A stretch of DNA of 64,000 nucleotides, taken from positions 16,625,501-16,689,500 of the forward strand of contig JAFFJZ010000006.1 of NCBI GenBank assembly GCA_018340375.1, in the 5' to 3' direction. Shown here piece after piece: positions 43,758 to 64,000 of this stretch. The translations under genes and the position numbers were made by a program. Every line of letters starts with the position of its first letter. Position 1 is the stretch's first letter. This stretch comes from Gonatopus flavifemur. Taxonomy: Eukaryota; Arthropoda; Insecta; Hymenoptera; Dryinidae. The notes beneath the pieces are model-generated. The model was given only the letters and a program-made list of their open reading frames with translations. It made no database searches and was not told the DNA's origin.

Positions 43758-44897
43758 TAGCCTCAGCAGTTGATGAATGCTAGTTTTTTAGCTGACTTTG
43801 TATCTTTTTAATCAGAGAAATGTGATTTATCATCAAAGAAAATCAGCAAAATATGAGAATATTCCAAGTGTGTAATCGAATAGATCACAATTTGTTTGTT
43901 ATTTTGAAAATTTATGGATATCCTAAAGTTACATGTTATGTTATGATAAGGAAAGAGTCCTGTTGTCAAGTATATGTATGTACATATGTATATAAGATAT
44001 ACACGCAAAGGGAGCAGCCATTTTGAATTAATTCAAGCTTCCTATGCCCTTTATTTATATTGAATCTTTGTTAAAAAGACTACTCGACTTGTCAAGATTT
44101 CATGAAATCTGTCAATCATTAAGCATCTAAACAACAATTTTATCTATGTTAATTTTGAATTTCTTAAACAAAAATGTTGATAAATGTTCACAAATTGTGA
44201 TAAATTATTACTAGTAGTATTCTCTTTGGATTCTTCAACTTTTGTTTGTTTTTCTTCTTTGAATTTTCTCGTTTTTAAAATAAGATATATTTTGAATTGT
44301 TAATAAAATCTTTGAGATTGAGTCGCATATTTGCACACCGTGAAAATCTTTGTTATTCATCTTTGTTGAATCACAATTAACGTATAACAATGATTGCAAA
44401 TTTCATGAAATCCTAATAATTCTGTTCCAAGAGGAATGAAAAATCTTAACGATATATACTCGTATATTCTCCTCCTCTTTCGAGCAACAAACTTTTTGTT
44501 GTCACCCTGTGACAATCTCAGAATAGCCAGTAGTACTACTACCACCACCACCACTTTTACCTTTCTCTTCACAGCCGTAGTTATGTACATTCACGTTTCA
44601 CGTACACAGAATCACTCTTTACGTTTCCATTCCTCCTCTTTTTATTTGATTTGCTTATTTTGTGTTTTTTTTTGTTATCGCTCACGCTCTTGTCGAAAGA
44701 GAGAAGAAGCACTGTTATGTGACTCTGCTGCTCACTTTCCTCGATACGATGAAAGTGTGCTACTGATCAGAAACGCGCAGAACTCTCCCTCCACCAAATG
44801 CTTGGTTGTTATACCAAATGGCAAGATCTGTGTAAAAGTATGAGAGGTCTGCTCCCTTTTTAGGACCATAGCGCATCCTCAGATGACGTCAATGGCG
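43758..44897. other. Upstream region of the zinc-finger gene
   Basis: AT-rich with a TGACGTCA octamer at 44884-44891. A 135-codon plus frame (44436-44843) is driven by an ACC repeat and T-rich codons and is not convincing as a gene. Confidence 0.35.
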
Positions 44898-44901
44898 CAT
44901 C

Positions 44902-44953
44902 GGTAGGTTGGTAGGTAGATAGGTAGGTAGGTAGGTAGGTAGGTAGGTAGGTG
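44902..44953. repeat. GGTA microsatellite
   Basis: About a dozen GGTA units with minor variants (GGTTGGTA, GATA), followed by a few GATA units near 44970. Confidence 0.9.
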
Positions 44954-45784
44954 GGATTGATGAATGCATAGATAGATAGGGTGGAAACATAATTTTATTC
45001 AAATACTTCACGCATAAGGTAAATCCTGTAAATACAATTTACCTGCATTCAATTTTTACAAACTTATCCCTGCAAGAATGACGTGTATGAAAATTCATGA
45101 CTTCTTCAACGAATTATGTATGAATTATATAGATGCACGGGTCATTTATATTCGTATAGAGAATCATTAAACTTGCGGTTATGGATGAAAGTTAGTTGAC
45201 GTTCGATACTAGGTTTTCTAAACTTCGATGATTGAAAATGAAACGCGAGTTGAAATATGAGTCCAACAAAAGAACAAAATGTATGTGAAGGTTTTTTTTT
45301 TCAAGTGCATCAAACTGGAATTAATATAAAGATCCGTTGGGAATGTTGTGGGAAGAAAAAGAATATCGTTAGAAAGTTATATTTATATTATAATATGCTA
45401 AAGATATACATACATATTTAGTTATTATTATTGCAAGTAAAAGTGGATCTAGTTTTAGATAATCAAAATCCTGTCATACTTTTATAAACCGCGAGATATT
45501 GCGTAGAAACTTGACGATTATTCTGTCAATTGGAATGCAAGAATCTAGGAGAAATGTACAAAAAATGAATTTTGTTGGAAGAAATGTTGCATTTCTGGAG
45601 ATGAGGACAAAGTGGGGTGAGTTGACGCACTTTTCCGCTCCTCTAAAGCATAAAATCATACATCAAACCTCATTCATTCAAGAAAAATATGAAGATTCAA
45701 TTACAATCTTCAAGTCTTTCTTGAATAAATGAGGTTTTATGTGAAGTAGATGCTCTTCAATTGTTCTCCGACCTCTTCTTTTTC

Positions 45785-46006
45785 CTGCTAAAAATGCCAG
45801 GCAGATCCGGATAAAAAATAATTCTCAAGATTTGATCGGCTTTTGTCCCAGAAAATCCAGTCAAAAACTGACAAAATTTCTACCTGGTTTTGTTCGGAAT
45901 CACGAAATTGTAAAATCCGTCAGTTTTTGACCGGATTTCCTGGGATAAAAACCGATAAAATCCTGACAAATATTTTTTGTACGGATTTGCCTGGCATTTT
46001 CAGCAG
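45785..46006. repeat. Palindromic MITE with CTGCTAAAAATGCCAGGCAG ends
   Basis: CTGCTAAAAATGCCAGGCAG pairs with TTGCCTGGCATTTTCAGCAG, 222 bp. Inside, GTCAAAAACTGACAAAAT pairs with CCGTCAGTTTTTGAC and TTTTGTCCCAGAAAATCC with GGATTTCCTGGGATAAAAA. Family member at 7.87 kb. Confidence 0.8.
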
Positions 46007-46249
46007 AATGAAACTTATGAATACACAGAAAGTTGGAAAGAGAGGTCAGAAGAGAGTTAAAGGGCGTCTACTGGAGCAGAAAAGTCTGATAAAACCTTAT
46101 ATCCTGATTTACCTTAATTGAGTTTTGTTGATTTTTCATGAAAGTTATAAAAAAATCAATGAATTTTAAAATAATTTATTAAAAGAGGTGACGATGAAAA
46201 ATTATAACACTAGAGCTTTGTTGTGCGATGCCAATATTTGATATTCTCA

Positions 46250-49200
46250 TTGGTTAAAAAATCCTATAGGATCCGATAGGAACCGATTCAAAATTAATCG
46301 GAATGAATAGGGTCAATCGGAAAGCTTCGAGTATCGATTCAAAATGAACGGGACTCAATTGGAACTTGTTATCTGTAGGATCGAATCGAGGATTTATCCA
46401 TTGAAAAATATGTGTTTTATTGGAATTAATAGGACTTAACGCGACCTATCGGTTTGTGTAAGAAATATCTGGTTGGATCTTTGACATTTTCTTCATCTCA
46501 TGTGGCAAACGGTTTTTATCGGAAGTTTCTTTCACCCCGATCTATTGGAACTGAAGGGGAAATTTTTGGAATTGAATCGGTAATGGATTTGTATGCGGAA
46601 TAACCAATTTAATTTTAGAATGTGTGGATTTTATTCCGACTGATAACGACTGTTGTTTCAATAATTTTTTATGGAAAACTGAAAGCATTTCTTGAAATTC
46701 GGAAAAGTACATGATATTATTGACATTATGAAGTATTGATACAATTATTTTGATGTAAAAAAAAAACAAAATGACGGCTCTGCAGCCCTTCAAAGTTGAC
46801 GCCTCGAGTTTGCGTCGTGCAATGCCCAAGTCCAGGAAATTATCTGTAATCAAAAGGGAAAATGTTTTCTATTAAAATATGTGAGTACGCTCTGCATGAA
46901 CCTAAATTTAGTGAAAAAAAGTGAAAAATAAAAATTGCAGACAAAAAAAACGAAAAACACAATTTGCTTTTTTATAAACAAATTGTTGAAAACGATATTT
47001 CACGGCATATTCTAAGGAAATTTAAGAACTAACCAAAACGGTTGCCACTCAATTCAAAGAAAAAAGGAAAACATTTGAGTAAGAAGTATTTCTTGAATTA
47101 TTTATTACTTCCTTAATTTTACTTTTGGCATGAAGTCTTATTTTTTCACAATAAATATCATGTCTGAAATCACTATACCCCTTGATATGAGGCGAAAAGC
47201 TTATTCTGTGACAGCCCTAGTTGAAAAAATCCATAGAACCACCCTAACAGCAAAATGCTGAGCAAATATACAGCAAATTGTTGAAAACGTACAACAACAG
47301 TTTGAAGCAATTTGCAGGGACGTTGCGTCGCCAAATACGCAACAATATGCTGTAAATCTAGGATTCTAGCTTGAGTTGTTATCGTGTTGCTGGGAAGTTG
47401 CTTGGGTTCATGAAACTCTCAATCACATGCGTAGCAAATTCCCAGCAACTTTACGAAAACTTGATGAACAACGTAAGAGCAACGATTGCACAGCAACTTT
47501 TGTTGTATGGGCAGGGCATATTTTAAGGGGCAGTTGTAACCAAAAAATTCGTTCTACAAGAAAACGGTTGGTTCTAGAACGTGAAAAGAATCCATGTATG
47601 CTGTAAAATAATGATTTTACTGATCGTTTTTACCTTTTGGAACCAATCGTTTTCTTGTAAAACTAAATTGTTAGTTACAACTGCCCTCTTAGATTATGCC
47701 CTGCATAGAACCTGAGGAAATTGAATTTAATGGGATTTAGGCAGAATATTGTGAAAGACTCAATGAGATTTGGCGAGAATCAATCGGTTCGTTTAACCAG
47801 AGAAGACAATATTGGATACTCGATTTAAAGGAAGAAAAAGAAAGAGGAAAACATTTCACTGATATTCTTTGAGAACTAACCGTTTTTACGTTTTAGAACT
47901 GATCGGTTTCTTTTAGAACTAACTTATTGGTCAGAATTGACCCTTATAATATGCCCTGCGGTATTTATTGTAAGAATTATATTAAACTTTTAGGTTCATG
48001 CAGTGCGTATACTAACATATTTGAATGGGAAACATTTTCCCTTTTGATTACAGATAATCTCCTGGACCTGGATATTGCACGGCACAAACTCGAGGCGTCA
48101 ACTTTGAAGGGCTGCAGAGCCGTCATTTTGCTTTTCTTTACTTCAAAAATAAATAGTATCAATACTTCACAATGTCAATAATATCATGTAGATACTTTTC
48201 CGAATTTCAATAAATGCATTCAGTTTTCCCCCTTCAAGGGTTTCCGTTTGATCGTTTCAACATTTGAATTTATTCGAAATAATAGGAATGTTTACATATT
48301 TGAATATTCAATAAGTTTGTATGATGAATATCCAATTCAGTTTTGAAATTTCTTCTATTTCATTGAAAAAATTGGTTTCTATCGGAATTTTTGGTAATCT
48401 CAATTTATTGGAATTCATGAGAAATTTGGTGGAATTGGAGATTGAATTTGTGGGTTTCTATAAGAAATATCTAATTCACTTTTACGATGCATGGATGCTA
48501 CAGAGCAATTGGTTGAATAATTCAAATTTATCGAGAATGATAGAAAAGTTTCCAGATCCTAGTATTCTATAAGTTGCTATGGGAATTATCCAATTCAATT
48601 TTAGAATTTTTTTTATTTCATCGAACAATCGGTTTTTATTTGAATTTCCTGTAATCTCGATCTATCGGAACTCATGTGAATGTCAATGAAATTGAGGATT
48701 CATTAGATTTTTATGGGGAATATCCAATTCAATTTTAAAATGTGTAGATTTTATTGATCATTCGATAGAATCCAGTCGAGAGAAATAAAAGTCGATTCAA
48801 ATTCAATCGGATTGAATGGGGGTAATCGGAATGCTTGAATTGTCCATTGAAGATTAATGAGAATGAATCAAAATCGATCATCCGTGGAATTGAATCCTGA
48901 ATATGTAAATATGTATCAATTTGATTCGGAAGAAATGGCATGTGACATATTCTATGACTTTTTATAAGAAATATACGATCTAATTGAAGAGGATTCGTTT
49001 ATTTTATTAATCAATCGGAGTGATACAGTTTGTAGATTCGAATATTTAACAAATGCATTTTATGGTTCAGTTGATTTTTATTGGATTGCTTTGGAATCCC
49101 AATCTACTGGAAATAATAGGAAAGTTCTTAAATCTAAATTTCCAATCCGTTTGTGTATAAAATATTCAATTCAAATTGAGAATTTCTTCATCCGCTGAAT

Positions 49201-50030
49201 TGGTTTGTATTGGAACCTTCGATGATATCCATTTATGGAGACGAATGGAAATAAAGTCTGTAGATTTGAAATTTGATGGTTTGTATAAGAAATACCTGAT
49301 GCACTTTCAGAATTGTTCCATTTCAATGATCAATTGGTTTTCATTGAAATTTGCCGTAATGTCAATCTGTAATTGTGCATGCTCGAAGAAATCTGAAGCT
49401 TCTCTTATGAGTCACAAGATGGCCTTCTTTCACGGTTGAAATATAGAGATGAAAACAATTGATCGATGGATCATAAAGGGCTCCAGATCAAGGTTTGATT
49501 GAATTTACAGATGAGTTCCTATCGTAATAGCATCCAACGAGAGTTGAAAGATCTCAAATTTTGTCACGGGGTGCGTAATGATTGTGATACCCTGCACGAT
49601 ATCCTTCTGACGAGAATTCCCCTGATTCGATACACACCCATTGAATCCTATTACCGAAAAAAATTCCGGAAATTTCCGATGCAGAAACTCGCTCGAGTCG
49701 AAAAATTTTTTCATGATCTTAGAAAGTGATGGAAAAGAAATTCAGACTAAAATCATGAAAAAGTACTGTTTTTGTCCGCATTATTCAACAATCAGGACAA
49801 AATCAGTCTAGAAACGAAATATGAGGATCAAAACCGTCCAAATTTTTCGACTCGGATCAATTCATTCCGATAGAATTTTCTTTATCAGATTCAATTGGAA
49901 TTTTGATTATTGGCCCGATTCAATCCAATTAACAAAAATTTTATTGGTATCAACTGGAAATTTGCGATGCAGAAACTCAACTAATTCCGATAGAATTCTT
50001 CTTTATCGGATTTTTTAACCAGAGATGCCA
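46250..50030. repeat. Degenerate region built from AATCGGTT/AATTGGAAT words with a foldback element inside
   Basis: Words such as CCGATTCAAAATTAATCGG, ATCGGTTTTTAT, CAATTTTAGAAT and GGAATTCATGAGAAATTTGG recur imperfectly over almost 4 kb in both orientations. Inverted arms at 46672-46908 and 47990-48230 enclose about 1.1 kb. Inside that lies a 194-bp palindrome (47511-47704, GCAGGGCATATTTTAAGG with its complement) and a CAGCAAATTG-word stretch. No coding sequence. Confidence 0.5.
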
Positions 50031-52312
50031 GCTTCGCAGTCATTTGAAATAATACTCAATGAAAGTAAATGGAAAAAAAAGCTATACAATATTCAATCAG
50101 CAAAATCAGAGCAATGGCGTTTTTTCTTAAGAATTTAGTAGAAATTCCCGATCGTTGGCAACTGAAATGAGAAAAATAAGTTGTATATACCGCGCAGACA
50201 TTGACACAGGTGTAATACGTCACGCATTATGCAGTGATTATCAATTCGTAATTACATCAGACAATTCATAGAACGATATCACGCAGCTGCTACTGTCAGT
50301 AATGGTTTCATATGTCCATGAAGGTGTACTCACGATTCACCCTCGACTAATTAACTCCTATAATGCGTGAAATAGAATTTAATGCAAATAATTTCTGCTA
50401 CGGTGAATCAAGCGAGTCTGCTTTTTACGTAATACACTCCAAAATAATAGTCACTTCCTCCCTCGGTGTACGAATAAACGTAATTACTCTGCTGAAAATC
50501 TCCCATAGGAAACGAGAGACTTTTTCCTAAAACTATCGGATTTTATCGTAAATGTCCTAAGAAAGAAGGTACAGAGATATATTATCGATGCTCAAAAAGG
50601 AATGTATAAAAAAATCTATAGTTTCATATGGAAAATTGTTAGCAGGTCAGGTTTTTATCGTCCGTTTGTATGACAATGGAAATGCATTGCATCGTGGAGT
50701 ATCGAAATGATGACATTGTACAAGGATATTCTATTCAGTAGGGATAATCTGACCGTTCTATCATTTTTAGTACATCTTCAGGCATGGTAATCAGAACCAT
50801 TAGTTGATTAAAGACCATACTCCTGAGAGAATCAAAGAGGGAGTGTCGTCGTATATGCATATCATTTTCCAAATAAATAGAATATAAAGATGCGATAATG
50901 AATCATCTTTCAAAAGGAAGTCACAGTTGTACGCTTATCTTTGTACGAGAGCATGTGTAATGGGGATTATATAAACCCACGAGGGGTTCACAGAATTCCG
51001 ATATATTTCTCTGCAGGATTCTGAAATTTCAAACACTCCTGTGAATTTTCTGTCGATTTTTAGCCCGACCCGCTTCGATTTCTTTCAATTTTTTGTTTGT
51101 ATGATCTATAGTACGTATTGTGGCACATCGCACACCAATTTCCAGTCTTTTATACCAAAGCGTTATCGAGTAATCGAACAGGAAATCATTGGTTATTAAC
51201 GTTTAAAGATTGAAATCGACTTTTTTCAAAAGACCGAATCTTTCGATCTTTGTCTAAAATTTTCTCAAAATTCTACTCCATATTACGCAATTTGTTTTTT
51301 TTATAAATCAATTGTGTATGATTTTTCTTTCTTGGCTAAATATCGTCGGAAGAAATTGAAAACAATTTTATTATAAGCGGATCAAATTATTTCAATCAAT
51401 ACAAAATGTTTTCAATTGGAGTGAAAACCCCTCAATTTACAAATTTCTTACCAACCACTCAAATTCTCGATTATGAACGATAGAGGTTATATTTCCTAAA
51501 TAACTCCTTCCTAAAACGTTAACACTTATATTATCGATTTTAATATTTCATTAAGAATCCCGTGTGATAAATTGTTGATGTAATAAGAAGCTTCATAACT
51601 TTTCTAACAGTGAACAGCAAATGCTTGAATTCTTCATTATATTGATCATTGAAACCATGGAAAATTTTCATCCTTTCATTATTTATTATCAAAGTAATGC
51701 AAAATACTTACAGACTATATTAACATTTTCTTCTCAATGCGAACTGCGGAAAATAAAAACTCTCATTCCAGAGATAACGAACATAGATAGATTCCGAAAT
51801 CGCTCATGAAAAGATCATTATTATCGATCTCTGGCCCATACAATTTTAGCGATAATGAATAATGTATAGACAAGAGACTGTATCGAACTACTTGACCGCA
51901 CTTAGAACTCTGGTAAATTGTTGTTGCAACGAACTCTGACGTTACGGCTTCATAACTTGACGGAGAGTATAAGCGTGGACAGTGGTTAGAGGTGAAAAAG
52001 TAGAACATTGCTTGCACAATGCCGTAACATATTTACTAAATTTAGTATAATTAGTACATAATTTTGAAATATAGGAGAGGAACTTGTTGCTTCTGCGAAT
52101 AATGATGACGATGAGACTCTTAGCACAGGGTTGACCCGGAAAAGTCCCACTTTCGTCAGATTTGTCAGATAAAACCCACTGAAAAGAATTATGGGTGGGT
52201 TGGAGAACCATAAAATTAAATTTCATGAATACAATTGAAATTTTTTATTCATTGTTTCTACATAATTAATATTTTTATTTCACCATTCATTTTGATCAAT
52301 AATCAAGGAGTA
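50031..52312. other. Region without recognised features
   Basis: Apparently unique AT-rich DNA. No exon, RNA gene or terminal repeats found. It lies downstream (minus strand) of the hAT remnant and may hold that element's missing end. Confidence 0.35.
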
Positions 52313-53045
52313 TTATGATGTTTGTTGAAATTGGACCAATTTGGTAGCTTTTTCCACGCATAATCTGTTCCTTACATTGAACCATACGTGTCCGAATGTG
52401 GAAAAAACTCGTTCTCATCTTGCTGAACTAGGTGGAATACTTCATAATTGATGACAAAATTCACAAAATCCGATTGAGAGTTCTTCTGTGAAATTCGTCC
52501 TCGCTTCCACCATTTATTAGGAGTATTTTCATATAATTCTTGAACTTCTGCACGGAACATTGAAGCAGGATAGAAATTTTCATCGTGGATTTCGAATGCT
52601 ATCATTGGCCCCAAAAATTCCGGTTTATGTTCCATCATCCAATCTTCAGCCATTTTTTCTAGTTCCTGATCAAGTTGTACGTTCTTTACAAAGGGATTCA
52701 TCAAATATACAATGTAAAAAAACACTTCTAAGGCTTCATCTCTTCGTTTTCATGTAGCTGTTGTATATTCTACTAAATTCGAAAAATCAGCTGATTCAGA
52801 TTGTAATTTATCTAAAGTTTTAGCAACTTTTTTCAATTGTTTGAGGTGATTTATAGCTTCTGTATATATGCCAACGTTGTTTAATATTCGAGTTATTTTG
52901 GGATCTGTATTTTTATATTCCATTTAAATTTCAGAGTATAGGTGGAAATTTTTAATGAACGTTTCGAGCCAATTATTTTGAGAGTTCAATCTTGTGTCAT
53001 TTGGCAACTGCGGCATCGAGCCCTCTTTTTGCTCGAGCAATCCCT
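52313..53045 (-). pseudogene. hAT-family transposase remnant (C-terminal half, inactivated)
   Basis: Read on the minus strand, the translation has typical hAT landmarks in order: LPNDTRLNSQ (usual LP-x-DTRWNSQ, with W changed to L), then ETFIKNF. After these come ILNNVGIYTEA, a PVA-x-ALD-x-LQ-like KVAKTLDKLQSES, MNPFVKNVQLDQELEKMAEDW, the P-x-WW motif NTPNKWWK and finally the dimerisation tail TFGHVWFNVRNRLCVEKATKLV. The frame is broken at least three times: TAA at 52926-52924, TGA at 52752-52750, and a frameshift near 52395 that moves the tail into another frame. The ERxFS block expected before TFG is lost. The N-terminal BED finger and first catalytic Asp region are not recognisable upstream. 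It is a decayed DNA transposon, not a domesticated gene. Confidence 0.8.
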
Positions 53046-56000
53046 ATGAAAATAGAATGGATTGTAATTCCAAATCTTCTTAAAGAACCATTAGTTGCAA
53101 TTAATTTGAAACTTTTGACCAGTTGAAAGAAATAGATTGTATTTCATGAACGCATGTATAACACTTTTGGATAAATTTGTTTTTATTTCCATGAAAATTG
53201 ACACCAATTCATTGATATGAGTAGTGTATATTGACTTATCACAATGCAACTTGTCATTCCCATGACATATAATGATTGATTCCAACAATAGATCCTATTC
53301 TTTAAATTGGAACCAGTAAAAAATACTAATTCGTCAGTACTCAATCTTTCATCGGTGCAAATTACTGGTATACGATCAATGCATATACACTGAAGAAATC
53401 AGCGAAATTTCACTGATGGAGTTCCGATGAATCAGTACTGTTCAAAAATTCAGATTCATAGAGTAGAATTCATATTTTCCAATTTTTCAACTGTTTCCTC
53501 TATATATTATTTGTATCTTGAGTACCGTATGTATTATTATGTTACAATTTCATGTTTATAAATATACAAATTTCATTAGATTTTATTTTATATGTGTTCA
53601 TGGAATCTTTTGGAACATACATGTCCTGATATTTAATGTTGCTGAAATTTGAATCGTTCATTGAAACGAATTAATAATCGAATAAAGAAATATTCAGATC
53701 CAACCTCAGTTCAAGATCCAAAATCTCGCAGCACATTCTTTAAACAATGTTTTCACTTTCCACAAGTCAATTTGAGGTGTCGAATAACGATAGTTTATCA
53801 TATTGAGTTAAAAATAACAATGAAAAATTGAAAAAATCCGAAAACAACCCCGAGTGGGTCGGATTTTTTTCCAACTCTGTTTTAGTATCGATATTCTCCT
53901 ATACGAGCTCTAGAATTAAAATAGAATTCGATGAGATTTACGTGAGAATAATACAATTGATATGGAATCTTCATTAGCAACGAAGTCTAAGTGCGTTGTA
54001 TCAAGCTAATTAATGTCGTGCGCCTTCATGTAATACCATCGTGCGCGTATGTATACAGGATGAAAATCGATGTTCCCAATTTCCTTGAACAAAATCAAAT
54101 GCACTCCGCATATGATATGCGTGGATATACAACAGTTATGCAACTATCCCAAACCAAAGAATCTCTCTCGCAAGTTCTATATAAATGCAGATCTTCCATT
54201 CACATGATCCATCCTCAATCCATAAAACAACGGCAGAGTTTCCTTAGCCCTCCGGCAAATTGTTTTTCTTTCAAAGTTACGTGACCATTCCCTGCTCTTT
54301 TTTTTATTCTTTCAAACGGACCAAAATAGATTTCCATAATTTCTTCCTTTCGCGAATTTTACGATTCGAAAAGAAGAATTTATGGACATTGAGAATAATC
54401 GTATGATAAAAAGTTACCACATACCTCGATAATATTTCACTTTTATGGAAGATCTTGTATCGCACGAAGGAATGAAATAAATATGAAATTTAGAATCGGA
54501 TTCATCCGGAATCATTCATTTTCTTCGTATCAATCTTCCTTACAGAATTCAATGTACACACGTCAAGAAATATATATATATGTGAATACATATAACGGGA
54601 ATTCTTTTTATACGTACTTTCACTGTCTAGAGTTTTTAGAAAATGCAGAGAGATTTTTCAATCAATTATTTCGTACAATTTCTCTCACAGTGGATCCAAA
54701 TCGAGTGTGCTCGAAGGATATCGATTTGAGTTGATCATTCACATCCTCGAGCTTTTAATTGGGAATAATTGAAGAATTGTTGTACGAAAAGAATCATCCT
54801 AGACAAGCAGCGGTGTTGGTTTTCTCACGCTTCGCGATATATTCCTAAACTAAGATAACTTCATTTACGCTTGATCGAGCAAACGTGAAAGTTTGATCGA
54901 ACTATAATCAATGTTCCGGAAAGTATTTCGCGTGTCGAAGAAAATCGTTAGAAGACATCTTTTGAATTATCGAATTTCTTATTCTCTTTTCTTCGCCATT
55001 CCACGAGATAAATATCTCGTTAGCTTCGATTAATCATTTTATGTTAATATTTTAAAATGTTGGTATCATTGAGAATGGTTAATCATTACACGCGATTACG
55101 ATGTTTTTAACGATGAGCTGTGGAATGACTAGCTCAAATGGAAATCGTTGAATTACTCATTTACAAATCAAAAACAACAATTTTTTTTTATTATTCATCC
55201 AATTGTACAAGTATTTACATAGATGTAATAATATATGGAGCGTTCTACGCCAAATCGAAAAACTCTCCCTAGTCAAATTTAAGGAAATGATAAAAAAAAA
55301 CCATTCTTTCAGAACTGTCCGATTCGGCGTGGAATATCCTATATACAATGATGCTTTTTATTAATTTTATAATAAATTATTATCAATATTCTAATGATTA
55401 TAAAGAAAATTTGTCAAAGATATGATTAATGTATAAATTAAACAAACAAAGGAAAAGCGAGATTGAACAGTTGATTTGTGATCAACTGTATTTTTCTTTT
55501 GCGTGGCGATAAAAGATATAGATTTATAAATATCACTGTGAAAAAAATTCAGGAAATTTGACTACACCTTTGACAGCTATGTTCTCTGAATTTTCAGAAG
55601 GAATTTTTGTGACAGTGATGATGAATTGCCACGGAGTGTCAATCAAGAAAGGTATTTTCTGTAGTCAATCAGTGCTAAACTTATCACAAATTCACGGAAT
55701 GAAATGAATCCGCCGTGGAATAAGGTACTCACTTTTCTTCCTGTGACAGCTACATTTCTCGCTGTTACAGTTAAAAGTATCTTAACGATAACTTTCATAG
55801 ATAATTCTCATCATTTCAAATATCAGCGAATTATTTTTGTTCGCGAGGTGACAAATTCACGTTAGTCATGCATAAATAATGTGTTATAAATGGTACATTC
55901 CACCACAGCTTTGATCGCTTTACATTAATTCTAGATAATAATTGCCAGAGCTATGAAAAGAAAGATATTCTTCTGTTTGCTACAAAATATGGAACATTTA

Positions 56001-56419
56001 CCTGGATTTTGTTTTTAATCTTAAACATGTCTCGTGTGTTTCAGATCCTCGATGGCGAAGACATTGATCATTTTGGTAACTGAATGTTCCATTGAATGAA
56101 TTCCCCAATGAAACAAATTTCTCTGAATCTCTCGAGCAGAAAAATTGTATGGCCTTTATTTTGGCATACCTGATCTGGCCTTCATAGTTCATTACATCAG
56201 GCTCTGATACAACGGTGCGTTACATTCCATATCAGGGCCTGATTTGAGATAAGGCTTTCCAGATCTGGTCCTCATCGAACACCCAATATGAATTTCTACT
56301 CGGGCTCACCGACAAACTCTGGAAAAATCTGAAAAACTCTTGCGCATTGGACACATTTCTTCACCGAAACTTTATCTGAACATCTCTGAAATTTCCAGAG
56401 AAAGTTTTCCACTAGGGTT
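53046..56419. other. AT-rich region, mostly unique
   Basis: No gene recognised. At 53637-53690 a partial left end of the MULE-like family occurs (GTTGCTGAAATTTGAATCG, CATTGAAACGAATTA). Upstream of the hAT remnant (53.05-53.3 kb) I cannot identify further transposase sequence with confidence. Confidence 0.35.
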
Positions 56420-56636
56420 CACTTAGAGAGAAAAATGGTCGGAATTATTATTGGAATAGTTTGGAAAGGACTGAACTATGACTGATAATAAGTGCCACTA
56501 TTTCGTAGTCCAAATAACAATATTGATTGCAGAAATGAGCATGGAATAGTTATTATAACCATTAATCAGCCAACTATTCATAGTTCAGTCCTTTCTCAAC
56601 TATTACTATTAATTTACTATTTTTTTTCTCCTAGTG
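56420..56636. repeat. MITE with CACTTAGAGAGAAAAA ends
   Basis: CACTTAGAGAGAAAAATGG faces TTTTTTTCTCCTAGTG. Inner arms pair over AAAGGACTGAACTATGA and TCATAGTTCAGTCCTTT. It lies about 100 bp beyond the serine protease poly(A) signal. Confidence 0.65.
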
Positions 56637-56732
56637 TTAAATCGAATATAAGTAGTGTTCACAAAAATATTTGTAAAAAGTCGCGATACCCTGATGGAAA
56701 TAAAACGTGCAACTGTCAACGTTTTATTTTCA

Positions 56733-56738
56733 ACATAG
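56733..56738 (-). terminator. Polyadenylation signal of the serine protease gene
   Basis: AATAAA on the minus strand 15 bases after the TAG stop codon. It implies a very short 3' UTR, as for mRpL39. Confidence 0.55.
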
Positions 56739-56753
56739 AGATTGCCGAGAAAA

Positions 56754-64000
<7,247 letters not shown>

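Noticed and set aside
44436..44843. 135-codon plus frame
   Set aside because: Contains an ACC (Thr) run and many T-rich codons, with no domain, splice sites or signal that would support a gene. Lies in the upstream region of the zinc-finger gene.
48735..50018. Several frames of 60-90 codons
   Set aside because: They derive from recurring AATCGG/AATTGG words and show no domain.

Overview
This is a stretch of AT-rich nuclear DNA from an animal, most likely an insect. The genes have spliceosomal introns with GT-AG borders and AATAAA signals. They encode a mitochondrial ribosomal protein, an F-box protein, a C2H2 zinc-finger protein and a chymotrypsin-fold serine protease of the insect extracellular type. 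The DNA between them is packed with transposon-derived palindromes. I cannot name the species or order from the sequence.

Layout. Positions 1-28012 hold no gene I can support. They are unique AT-rich DNA interrupted by many short palindromic (foldback, MITE-like) elements. From 17.2 to 27.6 kb the elements are nested inside each other, and target-site duplications show the insertion order at several places. At 28013-28201 (minus) lies a probable first coding exon of a gene whose remaining exons I cannot find. A CpG-rich block at 28.78-29.3 kb is its likely promoter and 5' UTR. Positions 29.8-35.6 kb are again almost all foldback elements plus tRNA-like SINEs.

The gene-dense part is 36.5-43.5 kb: mRpL39 (plus), a LINE reverse-transcriptase remnant just behind it, a four-exon F-box gene of FBXO28 type (minus), and a two-exon six-finger zinc-finger gene (minus). 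From 43.5 to 56.7 kb there are more MITEs, a degenerate region built from AATCGG-type words, a foldback element with about 240-bp arms, and a dead hAT transposase (52.3-53.0 kb, minus). The last 7 kb carry four exons of a serine protease (minus). Its upstream exons lie beyond the window, and its 3.1-kb third intron is full of nested elements.

The genes show no operon-like or pathway link. The notable biology is the repeat landscape. Five target-duplication signatures can be read directly: TA, TTA, TTAA, 8 bp and 9 bp. Several element groups share the same termini while their interiors are built from reiterated self-complementary words that differ from group to group. All coordinates and splice sites were read by eye. 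No alignment or database search was run.
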